From: Rhodohalobacter sulfatireducens | GTDB taxonomy: Bacteria; Bacteroidota; Rhodothermia; Balneolales; Balneolaceae | Direction: 5' to 3' | NCBI RefSeq assembly: GCF_022012475.1 | Contig: NZ_JAKLWS010000034.1 | Location: 1 to 47,861 of the forward strand | DNA length: 47,861 nucleotides | Part shown: positions 35,599 through 44,614 of the stretch, piece after piece | How the letters are laid out: each line of letters starts with the position of its first letter | Numbering within the stretch: position 1 is the stretch's first letter | Notes under the pieces: generated by a model | Told to the model about the DNA's origin: nothing | Databases searched by the model: none | Seen by the model: the letters and a program-made list of their open reading frames with translations, nothing else | Position numbers and translations under genes: made by a program

Positions 35599-36918
35599 TT
35601 ACGTGTAACTTTCAAAATTTTCTGAAAGGTGGGTAATCGGTTCTTCGCCCCCCATAACTCGAAGCGTATTCTTCAATCTAAAATGTTGTATGAAAATATC
35701 ATGTTCGGGGATATGCCCGTCTTCCACCTGCGGACTTTTAAAATAGAAACTTAACCACTCCTGAATTCCTTTTTTACCTTTTCGTTTCGCAAGGTCTAAG
35801 AACAGTGCCAAATCGAGTACAATCGGAGCGGCAAGAATGGAATCACGGCAGAGAAAATTAACTTTGATCTGCATAGGGTATCCCATCCAACCAAAAATGT
35901 CGATGTTATCCCATCCCTCTTTCTCATCTCCGGATGGTGGATAATAGTTGATGCGTACTTTGTGATAAAGATCCTCGTACAGATCGTTGTATATATCCGG
36001 TTGTAGAATTGTATCCAGAACGCCTGTTTTTGAAACCTCTTTAGTTCTGAAACTTTCAGGATCATCGAGAACTTCACCATCCCGGTTTCCTAAAATATTC
36101 GTTGAAAACCACCCCTTTATTCCAAGCATTCGTGTTTTAAAGCCGGGAGCCAGGATTGTTTTCATCAATGTTTGGCCGGTTTTAAAGTCCTTACCTGCAA
36201 TTGGAATCTCTTTCTGAATGGCAAGTTGTGTAAGCGCCGGGACATCAGCTGAAAGATTGGGAGCACCATTGGCATAGGGTACACCTTCCATGATAGCTGC
36301 ATATGCGTAGAGTTGAGAGGGAGAGATCGATTCATCATTATTTTTTAAACCCTCTTCAAATGCTTCGATCGACATATGACAGGACGATGGCGACATAAAA
36401 ACCTCGGTAGATCCGCACCAAACCATTACAGCTCGTTCGGCACCGGTCTCCTTAATTTTATTTTGGATATCCGTTCGAAGCTGATCGGTCAGGTCTTTCT
36501 TCGTTGTAAACTCTTTTACATTATCGCCAATAAGCTTTTTCACATATTTCTGCTCAAAAGCAGCAGGCATTGGTTCTATTCCTTTCAGGAAATCAGAAAT
36601 TGGTTCAATATCCTCCGATTTCAACACTTGAGCACGTTTACAAGCCTCATAAGCGTTATCAGGAATGACATCCCACCCGCCAAAAGTCAGATCATCCAAA
36701 TCAACCAGTGGAAGAAAATCTTTAATCAGTGGGCTCCGATTCTCAGATCGAGCTCCCAATCGAATCGTCTGCATCTGGGTGAGCGACCCGATTGGCTTGG
36801 AAAGTCCTTTTCTTATCGATTCAACGCCGGCAATAAAAGTGGTACCAACAGCACCCATGCCGGGTGTCAAAACTAAGAGCTTCCCATGTGATTGTGATTT
36901 TTGGTTGTTTTCTGACAT
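35599..36918 (-). CDS. Myo-inositol-1-phosphate synthase
   Basis: Converts glucose 6-phosphate to inositol 3-phosphate (1L-myo-inositol 1-phosphate) using NAD+. The 439-aa protein has the Rossmann loop LTPGMGAVGTT (about 17-27), GKDFKTGQT at 242-250 with the catalytic lysines of the family, and NILGNRDG at 274-281. The middle contains MVWCGSTEVF and YAYAAIMEGVPYANGAPN. Length is between the short archaeal/bacterial (about 370) and the long eukaryotic (about 510) forms. It is first in a two-gene operon with the cytidylyltransferase-like gene and has a good predicted promoter. The usual symbol in other bacteria is ino1. Confidence 0.93.
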   Translation of the reverse strand: MSENNQKSQSHGKLLVLTPGMGAVGTTFIAGVESIRKGLSKPIGSLTQMQTIRLGARSENRSPLIKDFLPLVDLDDLTFGGWDVIPDNAYEACKRAQVLKSEDIEPISDFLKGIEPMPAAFEQKYVKKLIGDNVKEFTTKKDLTDQLRTDIQNKIKETGAERAVMVWCGSTEVFMSPSSCHMSIEAFEEGLKNNDESISPSQLYAYAAIMEGVPYANGAPNLSADVPALTQLAIQKEIPIAGKDFKTGQTLMKTILAPGFKTRMLGIKGWFSTNILGNRDGEVLDDPESFRTKEVSKTGVLDTILQPDIYNDLYEDLYHKVRINYYPPSGDEKEGWDNIDIFGWMGYPMQIKVNFLCRDSILAAPIVLDLALFLDLAKRKGKKGIQEWLSFYFKSPQVEDGHIPEHDIFIQHFRLKNTLRVMGGEEPITHLSENFESYT

Positions 36919-36951
36919 CGTATTTATTTAAGTGAAGTTTTTTTCGCTGCG

Positions 36952-36983
36952 CAAAGATAAAGAATTTGAGCTTGTTATTTAAA
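36952..36983 (-). promoter_or_regulatory. Predicted promoter of the inositol operon
   Basis: On the minus strand TATCTTTG (36952-36959) fits TAnnTTTG exactly, with TTTA (36980-36983) 20 nt upstream as the -33 box. The start codon is 34 bp downstream of the -7 box. Confidence 0.55.
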
Positions 36984-37036
36984 TATATCAGCAGAAATTT
37001 TATCTGTACATTGAGTCGAAATTTGCTATCTCAGAA

Positions 37037-37068
37037 TTTCTATTCCTCTCAACTTCCCCCTATATTTG
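37037..37068 (+). promoter_or_regulatory. Predicted promoter of the second flippase gene
   Basis: TATATTTG (37061-37068) fits TAnnTTTG exactly, with TTTC (37037-37040) 20 nt upstream as the -33 box. It is divergent from the inositol promoter, and about 50 bp of leader precede ATG 37121. Confidence 0.55.
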
Positions 37069-37120
37069 CACACTTAAAAAATTCACGAAATAACATCTGA
37101 ATCGATGATTATAAACGAAA

Positions 37121-38557
37121 ATGAGTGATCGCCCCTTTGCCCGCAGAGTAGCGTCATCGGTGTTATACAGCGGTGTGGGTTCTGTTTCAGCCCGCCTGTT
37201 GAATGCAGTTGCTCTTTTCTATACGCTTAAAGTTATTTCTGAAGAACAGTTCGGAATTGCTGCACTCGCACTGGCCTTTTTTAGTACTACAAAAGCGCTA
37301 ACGGAACTGGGTCTTGGTACGGCAATAGTTCAAGAAAAAAGGATCGGACGAACTCAGATCGATTCACTGTTTTGGACCAGTTTTCTGCTATCCGTTGTCG
37401 TGTACTTTATCCTGTTCATTGCTTCCCCTTTTATCGCTTCATTTTATAATACTCCCGTGCTTTCCTCTATGATCAGGGTATACATGCTGGGTATTATAGC
37501 ATTCAGTTTTTATATGATATCGAGCAAACTCCTGATGCGGGATCTTGAGTTTAAGAAACTGGCCATTAGTGATAATGTGGCACTGGCTTCCTCGGCGGGA
37601 TTGATGATCTACCTGGCATATGCCGGTTTTGGTGCATGGGCCATTATTCTTGCTGAACTGGCAAATAAAGTGGGGCAGATGCTATTCTGTATGGTCTTCA
37701 AGCCGTATTGGCCGCGTCTGAGTTATAGTTACAACCAGGTGAAAGGACTCATAGAGTTTGGAATGTTTACTACCGGATCAAACTTTTTCCAAAAATTCTA
37801 TATGAATGCCGACTATCTGATTATCGGGAAGTTCTTTTCTATGGAATTGGTTGGAATCTATTCCTTTGCCTACCGACTTGTTTTTGATACGGTTAAGGAA
37901 TTGGCCAATGTGATCAACAGGGTGGCTTACCCGGCTTTTGCTAAACTTCAGTACGAGATTCCAAGACTTCGAAACTACTTCTTTACGATGTCCCGAGCCA
38001 GTATGCTGCTGGTAGGGACGGTGATGGTAATTATCGGGGTGTACATCGACTGGTTTCTGCCATTTGTAGGTTATGAAAAATGGTTACCGGCAGTTCCCTA
38101 CATGAGAATTTTTGTGGTTGTAGGTATCATTCAATGTCTTGTAACGCTTCTTCCGAAACTCATTAATGCCAAAGGTGAAGCAAGATTTATTTTCTATTAC
38201 ACTTCTGCCAATGCCATATTGCTGCCAGCCGGGTTTTTAATAACTGCACAATTCAGCATGATGGCCGTAGCCCTTGTCTGGCTTACGGTATATCCCCTCG
38301 CCTCCATCGTTTTGATCTACTTCGGTTCCAAACTTACGGAAACGAATGCCTTGACTTTCGGCCTGAAAAGCATTGCCGCTTTTGGAACTCTAATACCGTT
38401 AGCGGCTTTGGCTTATGCTGTTAGGTACGGAATAAACGCAATTTTTGGAGAGGCTAGCCTGCTGCTGATTGTACTTGCATCCCTGTTTGTATTTGCAGTG
38501 GCTGCAACCGTAATCTGGTTTCGTGAAAAAGATGCAATCCAGGCTATTCGAAGCTAA
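37121..38557 (+). CDS. Lipopolysaccharide/polysaccharide flippase (WzxC-like)
   Basis: A 478-aa integral membrane protein of the MOP superfamily with about 12-14 helices. The start (RRVASSVLYSGVGSVSARLLN) and YTLKVISEEQFGIAALALAF match the PST-type lipopolysaccharide-biosynthesis branch, as does GTAIVQEKRIGRTQIDSLFW (about 66-85). It differs from the flippase at 32151, so each may export its own lipid-linked glycan. It is alone on the plus strand under its own promoter, ending 4 bp into a convergent sulfotransferase gene. Confidence 0.9.
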   Translation: MSDRPFARRVASSVLYSGVGSVSARLLNAVALFYTLKVISEEQFGIAALALAFFSTTKALTELGLGTAIVQEKRIGRTQIDSLFWTSFLLSVVVYFILFIASPFIASFYNTPVLSSMIRVYMLGIIAFSFYMISSKLLMRDLEFKKLAISDNVALASSAGLMIYLAYAGFGAWAIILAELANKVGQMLFCMVFKPYWPRLSYSYNQVKGLIEFGMFTTGSNFFQKFYMNADYLIIGKFFSMELVGIYSFAYRLVFDTVKELANVINRVAYPAFAKLQYEIPRLRNYFFTMSRASMLLVGTVMVIIGVYIDWFLPFVGYEKWLPAVPYMRIFVVVGIIQCLVTLLPKLINAKGEARFIFYYTSANAILLPAGFLITAQFSMMAVALVWLTVYPLASIVLIYFGSKLTETNALTFGLKSIAAFGTLIPLAALAYAVRYGINAIFGEASLLLIVLASLFVFAVAATVIWFREKDAIQAIRS

Positions 38558-39450
38558 ACCGAAAAGTCATAATCTTTCAGAAACTCATATTTTTGACTTC
38601 TCTCGGCAACCTGGTCAACCATCTCTTTTGGCCATTCAATTTTATTTCGGCTGTTTGAAGGAGAGTTGAATACCTTATCAGCCGCAGCTTTGATGTAAAC
38701 GTCGTATGGCTCTACTTCAAGAAACTCAATCAGCGTTGTGAGGGATTGCTCCGGTTCTTCAATGAACTGCTCGTGGGTAAGCTCGCACCATTCCTCTTTC
38801 GCAACCTCGGATCTCAATTTCGCATTTGCTTCTACACGCTTGAAGTAATCATCAATCGCTTCCTGGAGAGTTGGTTTGACGGAATACTTTCGTTTATGAG
38901 TGGCGATATTATCTAGCGGATGACGAACAATATGTATTAGTTTGATAGGCAACTGCATTTTTTTTCGCAGCTTTTCTATAATATCCGGCTTAGCCTGCAA
39001 ATGCCGTGAAGAACCTCCTCCTTTTTTGTCACCTATGACTCGTAATCGACGATAGCGGCCCTGCCAAAGTCCTTCTACGGCATAATCGTATCCGGTCCAT
39101 TCGCGGCCTTTTCCCGTAAAGACCTTGTCCTTATGAAGAATCATCGAAAAGATCTGTTCGCGGCTAAAGCCGGCTCTCAGGTAGCGAAGTGCATCCAGTT
39201 CGTGAGAGATAACCACTTCGGGATGAGCATCCAGAAGCGATCCCACGAGTGTATGACCGCTGCGGGGATAGCCAATAAACATGCAGTAACGCTCAATTTC
39301 ATCATAATCCCATTTGAAATGAGAATTTAAAACCTTGCTTTTTACATAATGCCACGGCACACCGAGATCAGCTTGGAGGTCTCTTCGTTCAAACCCCATA
39401 GCATCGGATGCGGCTGTTATCTGTTCACCTATTTTTTGAAATACACCCAC
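38554..39450 (-). CDS. Sulfotransferase-family protein (PAPS-dependent)
   Basis: A 298-aa cytoplasmic protein with the P-loop-like 5'-phosphosulfate-binding motif FIGYPRSGHT (about 58-67) and the 3'-phosphate-binding region IHIVRHPLDNIATHKR (about 174-189). Such enzymes move sulfate from PAPS to a sugar, lipid or protein acceptor; the acceptor is unknown. Basic N-terminal residues precede the domain. The start is a GTG at 39450. It is convergent with the flippase and lies next to a second sulfotransferase gene on the same strand (35-bp gap), which indicates sulfation of the surface glycan. Confidence 0.85.
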   Translation of the reverse strand: MGVFQKIGEQITAASDAMGFERRDLQADLGVPWHYVKSKVLNSHFKWDYDEIERYCMFIGYPRSGHTLVGSLLDAHPEVVISHELDALRYLRAGFSREQIFSMILHKDKVFTGKGREWTGYDYAVEGLWQGRYRRLRVIGDKKGGGSSRHLQAKPDIIEKLRKKMQLPIKLIHIVRHPLDNIATHKRKYSVKPTLQEAIDDYFKRVEANAKLRSEVAKEEWCELTHEQFIEEPEQSLTTLIEFLEVEPYDVYIKAAADKVFNSPSNSRNKIEWPKEMVDQVAERSQKYEFLKDYDFSV

Positions 39451-39485
39451 GTCGTCAATTCTTTGTTCTTTTGAGTTCGTTATAA

Positions 39486-40490
39486 TTAAAATTTAAATGT
39501 ATGAGGATCTATATATCCTTCTTGTCTTGAACGGGTAATAGCTGCCCGGGCAGATCTGCTGTAATCAACAGCTTTCCATAACAGTTTTATGGGAAAAGGA
39601 AGAGACTTTACGTTCGATGTTTTAAAATTCATCTTTTTAAGATAATCACCAGCTGTGTTTTCAATCAACGCAATTTGCCAATTCGTTAAGGCAGATTTCC
39701 AATCCTCATTCCTGTTCTTTTGAATCGGTTTTAGTGTCCGCTTTTTCCAGGATGTTTCACCGTCGGCAAATCCTGTTTCATCCCGATCATAATAGTTTAG
39801 CATCTGTTTCTCAAAAGATACGCCTAAAAAATCACAAATTTTTTGAAGAACACCTTCGGCATCCGCAATTAAATCGCTGTAACGAATCATCAGGTACTGT
39901 TTTTTATCAAGTTCTTGCTGTAGTTGTTCGTGAACCCGGACATATTTTTTCCAGCGCTTCGTTGATACAAGTACAGAGGGGGAACCAAATTGAGCTTTAA
40001 TCTCTGAATATGCTTTGGCTCTTGGATCTCTAAACAGGGAAATGATTTTTGCACTTGGATAGGCATCCAATATATCAGGCACATGAAGCATGTGGCGCGG
40101 TGTTTTTTCGCCGATAATTAATTTATCACGCTCAACCCTGTACATGGTGAGCTGGAGCGTAAATAGCTCGAGAGGATTTGCGAGGTTCAAATTTTCGGCG
40201 AGTTTTAATACTTCCCCCTTTTGTAAATTCAAATCCCGAATTCGGGTTTTTTGATCGTACCAGAAATCTATAACTCTTTCTCTGAAGTCGGTTCTTCTGT
40301 TAGTGCTTTTAAATTCTTTTTGCAGGTGTTGATAGGAATTAAAGAAATGGGTTTCGGGCGGTACTATCACTTCGCTGTGGCTGCTGAGCATGCTTTGCAG
40401 AAGGGTTGACCCGGACCTGCTCGTACCCAGGACAAAGAATATCCGGTTCTTGGTATTATGTAAATCTTCTAATGTAATTGTGGGGGTCAA
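39486..40490 (-). CDS. Sulfotransferase-family protein
   Basis: A 334-aa protein of the same superfamily but only distantly similar to its neighbour. The 5'-phosphosulfate loop is VLGTSRSGSTLLQSML (about 20-35), followed by SEVIVPPETHFF, and the 3'-phosphate site is IISLFRDPRAKAYSEIK (about 144-160). LMIRYSDLIADAEGVLQKICDFLGV matches the C-terminal part of the family. The only plausible start is TTG 40490, 38 bp from the upstream CDP-glycerol-type gene. Possible acceptors are sugars of the polymer made by the cluster. Confidence 0.83.
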   Translation of the reverse strand: MTPTITLEDLHNTKNRIFFVLGTSRSGSTLLQSMLSSHSEVIVPPETHFFNSYQHLQKEFKSTNRRTDFRERVIDFWYDQKTRIRDLNLQKGEVLKLAENLNLANPLELFTLQLTMYRVERDKLIIGEKTPRHMLHVPDILDAYPSAKIISLFRDPRAKAYSEIKAQFGSPSVLVSTKRWKKYVRVHEQLQQELDKKQYLMIRYSDLIADAEGVLQKICDFLGVSFEKQMLNYYDRDETGFADGETSWKKRTLKPIQKNRNEDWKSALTNWQIALIENTAGDYLKKMNFKTSNVKSLPFPIKLLWKAVDYSRSARAAITRSRQEGYIDPHTFKF

Positions 40491-40528
40491 ACTTCAAATA
40501 ATCATTCAGTGTTCAGATAGGGTCTCTA

Positions 40529-41698
40529 TCAATTTTCGACAAGCTCTTTAACAGCATTCCAGGTGCGTTCGCAACTTTTTCCATCGGCTGATAGCATATG
40601 TTTATCAAGATATTCCTCTGCTGCCTGTTCACAGCAATGAGGATGTTCCAGTCCTTCAATGATCTGGTCCATCATCGTATCAAAATCATGGGCAAGCAAA
40701 CCGCCGTTATCCTCGGGAGAATATTTCCAGATGAACTTCACCGAATCTACTTTTTTCTTTCGGATTCCAAAGAGTGTTTTATTGAGCCACATGAACGATT
40801 CATCTTTACTTTTTACGGGATAAATATGAACCGTGGGACGTTTTGTGGCATAAAATAAATTTGCAATGCTGCTGAAATTAGTGACCAGAACATCGGCTAC
40901 CTGTAGATCCAAAAAATTGTCGGGATTATGGTCTTTATATTTCAGCATTACATTGCTGTAGCTGGTTTCAAGCTGTTGTAAAAACTCCAGGTAGTGATGT
41001 TCAAAACGAAAAGAATCGTGAAGACGAAGAATAACATTTACATTCCTTTCCTGTAAATCAGAGAGTAGTTTGTTAAAAAGCGTATCATCATCCCCCCAGT
41101 GAGAAAAAACCTCTCCATAATGCCATGTCGGGGCAATTAATACCGTTTTTCGGTTCACCACATCAAATGGATAGTAGGGTTGAAGATCTTCTTTTGGGAC
41201 ATCTTTTTGTAAATAATCATGACTGGCGGAACCAAGTGTTAGGCAGTTCTCAGGATGAAATCCACTGATATTACTGCGATGTTCAAAATCAATTGGGCCA
41301 AAGCACTGCCATTTAATGTTCGGGTTGGGTTCTTTCATGCTGCCCCAGGTAAGTCCGATATTTCGATGAATCCACTTCCATTCCACTTCATCATTAGGGC
41401 CTTTCCATCCATATCCGTGCCATAGAACCAACGCTTTAGGACTGATTTTACGCAACGGGATATTGTTATCCATGATCGTAATATCGGGTTCAAACCCCTT
41501 AATACCCCGGAGGGGACTCATTTTTGTTGAACTTTTTAAGTCAATATCAATATTCCAGAAATCAAAGATCCCTTCTTTTGTAAATTTTTCAGCATCGTTT
41601 AAAATAACTTTTACTTCAGACTGGGTGTTATCGGTGAGATATTTTGTGAAGCTCAGTAAGTCTGCCCCAAAGGTGGTAGCATAGATCAGTATCTTCAT
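40529..41698 (-). CDS. CDP-glycerol glycerophosphotransferase-like protein
   Basis: A 389-aa GT-B-type protein of the TagB/TagF family, which transfers glycerol phosphate from CDP-glycerol in teichoic-acid synthesis and in some Gram-negative surface polymers. Typical pieces are VLWHGYGWKGP (about 91-101), VLIAPTWHYGEVFSHWGDDD, VILRLHDSFRF and VLVTNFSSIANLFYATKRP, which holds the Asp/Ser donor-site region. It lacks an N-terminal membrane segment, so it is peripheral or cytoplasmic. It heads the minus-strand set with two sulfotransferases, suggesting a phosphate-bearing and sulfated polymer. Other polyol-phosphate donors are possible. Confidence 0.75.
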   Translation of the reverse strand: MKILIYATTFGADLLSFTKYLTDNTQSEVKVILNDAEKFTKEGIFDFWNIDIDLKSSTKMSPLRGIKGFEPDITIMDNNIPLRKISPKALVLWHGYGWKGPNDEVEWKWIHRNIGLTWGSMKEPNPNIKWQCFGPIDFEHRSNISGFHPENCLTLGSASHDYLQKDVPKEDLQPYYPFDVVNRKTVLIAPTWHYGEVFSHWGDDDTLFNKLLSDLQERNVNVILRLHDSFRFEHHYLEFLQQLETSYSNVMLKYKDHNPDNFLDLQVADVLVTNFSSIANLFYATKRPTVHIYPVKSKDESFMWLNKTLFGIRKKKVDSVKFIWKYSPEDNGGLLAHDFDTMMDQIIEGLEHPHCCEQAAEEYLDKHMLSADGKSCERTWNAVKELVEN

Positions 41699-41768
41699 TA
41701 AATCTATTTAGAATGACAATTGATGGCTTATAAAGCTAAGAAATTAAGCTATCACAAAACAGGTGGGG

Positions 41769-42884
41769 TCAGGCTGTTATGGAGTCGTAAATGTTTTCCA
41801 CTTCCTCAACCATCCGTGTAACACTGTATTGCTTTTCCACCAGTGCTAGGGCATTTCTTTGAATGTTATTTAGATCGTACTCTCCCTCTATAATTAATTT
41901 TAGAGTTTTCGTGAGGCCATCTACATCTTTTTCATCAAACAAAAAACCAGTTTCTTGATCTATAACTGCTTCCGGTATGGCTGCATGATTTGAGGCAACT
42001 ACCAAAGTTCCCTTTGCCATTGCTTCCAAAATGGTGTTAGGCAGGCCTTCCATATCACCATCAGACGCCGTGGTACTTGGAACCAGCATTATACTGTGTT
42101 GATTGTGAGCTTCCATAATCTTCTCAATGGGTTGATAACCATGAAAGTGTACAGAACGGCCGATGCCTAATTGTTCTGAATATTTTTTTAGGGATTGTTC
42201 GAGAGGCCCATATCCGTAGATGTTTAGCTGGGGATTCATACCAATCTTGCAAAGATTTGATACAGCCTCAATAGCATACTTGAATCCTTTTTTTTCAACC
42301 ATTCGCCCCACCATCATTATTTTTTGGGGTGCCGGCGAATTTTCATGGTACTGAAACTTCTTTAAATCCAAACCAAAACGAACGACGGATATATTATTGC
42401 GGGGAAAACCAAGGGCAGTCAGTTGGGATTTCATAAAATCTGTTGCTGCAATAAAGTGATCGCCACGGGCAGCAAGTTTCTTGTAGCGTCGTTTCCAGCC
42501 AAACTCTGAAGGAAGACGGGATACATCACTCCCGTAAAAGCTGGTAATCAAAGGTATTTCGTGCTTGTTTGCCAGGCCTGTGAGTTTGTAGGCATCATAC
42601 CCAAAGTGAGCGTGAATAAGGGCCGGTTGTAGATTTTTTAATGTTTTATCATAAAAGGGCAGGGGCATGTTGGTATGAAAAGCAGCCGTATTGATCCAGG
42701 ACTCAAGACCATTTTTCGGTACCGCACATAGTTCTAATTTTTCAGTGAATGCTCTCTCTCGGTAACAGAGTGCAACTGGTTTATATCTGACATGATTTTG
42801 CACCAGTCGGGCGATAAATGTTTCCGAAGGATTCAGAAAATTTGTTTTATAGTGTAGTACTTTTTGCAAAATAATTTCAGGCAA
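41769..42884 (-). CDS. Family 4-type glycosyltransferase
   Basis: A 371-aa GT-B glycosyltransferase resembling WcaL-type colanic-acid enzymes. The N-terminal part contains NFLNPSETFIARLVQNHVRY and LIHAHFGYDAYKLTGLANKH; the C-terminal part has IMMVGRMVEKKGFKYAIEAV, YGYGPLEQSLKKY, SIMLVPSTTASDGDMEGLPN and the conserved EAMAKGTLVVASNHAAIPE. The start is TTG 42884, since no ATG precedes the conserved N-terminus. It lies 70 bp upstream of the CDP-glycerol-type gene and probably belongs to the same operon. Confidence 0.9.
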   Translation of the reverse strand: MPEIILQKVLHYKTNFLNPSETFIARLVQNHVRYKPVALCYRERAFTEKLELCAVPKNGLESWINTAAFHTNMPLPFYDKTLKNLQPALIHAHFGYDAYKLTGLANKHEIPLITSFYGSDVSRLPSEFGWKRRYKKLAARGDHFIAATDFMKSQLTALGFPRNNISVVRFGLDLKKFQYHENSPAPQKIMMVGRMVEKKGFKYAIEAVSNLCKIGMNPQLNIYGYGPLEQSLKKYSEQLGIGRSVHFHGYQPIEKIMEAHNQHSIMLVPSTTASDGDMEGLPNTILEAMAKGTLVVASNHAAIPEAVIDQETGFLFDEKDVDGLTKTLKLIIEGEYDLNNIQRNALALVEKQYSVTRMVEEVENIYDSITA

Positions 42885-42971
42885 GAAGAATATTTGAGTA
42901 GTTTTCGAAAAATAGCCAATTAAACTTGGTTATAAAATCTCACTTAGGACCTGGAAACCGGGAGAAAACAG

Positions 42972-43454
42972 ATGCAGCCGAAAACCATTAAGCGCATTTT
43001 TCTTTTTTTTATCATATACCTGCCGATTCAGTACGCACTGGTGGGAGTTATTGGGTTGAATGGTAGTGAACCCTGGCCTGCTTTCGTTTTCCCGGGATTT
43101 AAGAGTGTTTTCGCAACGGAGGATAATGTTGAGATAGATGAAGCAAGATTTTTTGCTATTACAAATAACGATCAGCAGAAGAGAACAGAGATAGCCCCGT
43201 CACATCTTTTTGAGGGATTGCCGGCATCACAACTCCAGGGATTTTTGAGGAGCAATTTCAACAAACAAAAAGAGTTCAGCGATGAAGCTAAACAATGGTT
43301 TCGGGATCAGCTTGAACGGTTGTACCCTGGCCAATCCTTTTCATCACTCAGTGTAGAGTGGGGAGTTGTCACCTATCGACAAGAGGGCAGTTCCGTGAGT
43401 TTGATTGATCGGGAGACTACTGAAACATTCACGATCTCTTTGGATACGGAGTAA
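42972..43454 (+). CDS. Single-pass membrane partner of an HTTM-like protein, copy A
   Basis: I do not recognise a named family. The 160-aa protein has one N-terminal membrane helix (IFLFFIIYLPIQYALVGVIGL), followed directly by EPWPAFVFPGF (residues 33-43), then an extracytoplasmic domain of about 115 residues ending in strand-like sequence (SVSLIDRETTETFTISL). The motif ExWPxxxxPxF recurs with identical spacing in the protein encoded at 45511-46014, which also precedes an HTTM-like gene. ATG 42972 has GGGAG about 6 nt upstream. Its stop overlaps the next ATG by one base (TAATG), indicating translational coupling with a membrane partner. Confidence 0.75.
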   Translation: MQPKTIKRIFLFFIIYLPIQYALVGVIGLNGSEPWPAFVFPGFKSVFATEDNVEIDEARFFAITNNDQQKRTEIAPSHLFEGLPASQLQGFLRSNFNKQKEFSDEAKQWFRDQLERLYPGQSFSSLSVEWGVVTYRQEGSSVSLIDRETTETFTISLDTE

Positions 43455-44542
43455 TGGAATCGACCAAAAAGAACAGATTTTCGAACTGGATTTTCAATTC
43501 GTTTTCAGTGTCGGCAGAAGGGTTGGCACTTTACAGGATTTTTGCTGCCCTGTTTTTATTGCTTTTCCTCTTACCGGCCACTCAGATATATAGCTTTTTA
43601 GGGTCACTTCCTGCGGATTTCTTCAACCCACCTCCCGGCCCGATGGGGTTGTTTCAAGAATTTCCGTCCGAAATGGTTTTCTATGCAATGCATTATCTGC
43701 TGATTGCTTCGCTCATATCTCTCTTGGTTGGATTTAAAACTAAATTTTCATCAATCGTTGCAGGTGTCTTGTTCCTCTCTTTGAAAGGATTTTTCTACAG
43801 CGTTGGTAAAATCAATCACGATCTGTTAATCGCTGTTGTGCCGTTGGTTATGGCATTTAGCGGGTGGGGCAAATCACTCTCTGTAGATTCATTGATGAAA
43901 TCAAAATCCTATACTGATCATGAGGTCCAAAATTGGCCTCTGGTGTTATTAGCATTGATGCTTGGTTTTATGATGTTTACCGCTGGATTCCCGAAGATTT
44001 TAGGTGGATGGTTGGATGTCGGCACTCAGGCTACTTATGGGCACTACTTCAAGCAGTTTTTCCTGAACGGACGTCAAGATCTGCTGGCATCACACGCCTT
44101 GGCCATTGAAAATAAAATTGCATGGGAGTTGCTTGATTATGGGACGGTTGTGTTTGAAACTGGTTTCCTGCTGGCAATTATGCATCCCAAATCAACCAGG
44201 GTTTTTGTATGCTTAGCAGTGATCTTTCATTTTTCTACGATGGTTTTGCTGAACATCGCTTTCCTTCCAAACTTTTTAGCATATGCCGTCTTCCTGAACT
44301 GGACATTCATTCATCAAAAATCAAAAGAGTTCTTTTCATCTGCAAAGTCTGCTCCGGTAGTACTAATTTTTCTATTTTTTGGTGTAATTTTGGCAATAGT
44401 ATTTATAGCCAACCGCTTTGGAGTTCCGGACCTGAATTCTGATCTAAGAACTTCAGAATTTTACCTCTTACTCACTGCATTACCCATAGCGCTGTACTAC
44501 CTGGGTTCACAAATTTATCAGCCTAACACTTTTACGAGTTAG
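43454..44542 (+). CDS. HTTM-like multipass membrane protein, copy A
   Basis: A 362-aa integral membrane protein with about nine helices. It fits the HTTM form (a domain related to vitamin K-dependent gamma-carboxylase): GLALYRIFAALFLLLFLLP at the N-terminus, PPPGPMGLF, ISLLVGFKTKFSSIVAGVLF, KINHDLLIAVVPLVMAFSGW (about 122-141) and a late segment FLPNFLAYAVFLNWTF. Enzymatic activity in bacterial HTTM proteins is generally unproven. It is coupled by a 1-bp overlap to the small single-pass gene and is convergent with a second module of the same two-part type. Confidence 0.72.
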   Translation: MESTKKNRFSNWIFNSFSVSAEGLALYRIFAALFLLLFLLPATQIYSFLGSLPADFFNPPPGPMGLFQEFPSEMVFYAMHYLLIASLISLLVGFKTKFSSIVAGVLFLSLKGFFYSVGKINHDLLIAVVPLVMAFSGWGKSLSVDSLMKSKSYTDHEVQNWPLVLLALMLGFMMFTAGFPKILGGWLDVGTQATYGHYFKQFFLNGRQDLLASHALAIENKIAWELLDYGTVVFETGFLLAIMHPKSTRVFVCLAVIFHFSTMVLLNIAFLPNFLAYAVFLNWTFIHQKSKEFFSSAKSAPVVLIFLFFGVILAIVFIANRFGVPDLNSDLRTSEFYLLLTALPIALYYLGSQIYQPNTFTS

Positions 44543-44614
44543 GCCCCTTCAGGTGGCGGGGATAGAGCTATAACTGGTAAACGCTTTAAGTCTATAAAAA
44601 GGTTTGATTGAGGA

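Noticed and set aside
36376-36876. 166-aa plus-strand frame inside inositol-phosphate synthase
   Set aside because: Antisense to a clear synthase gene, without domain features.
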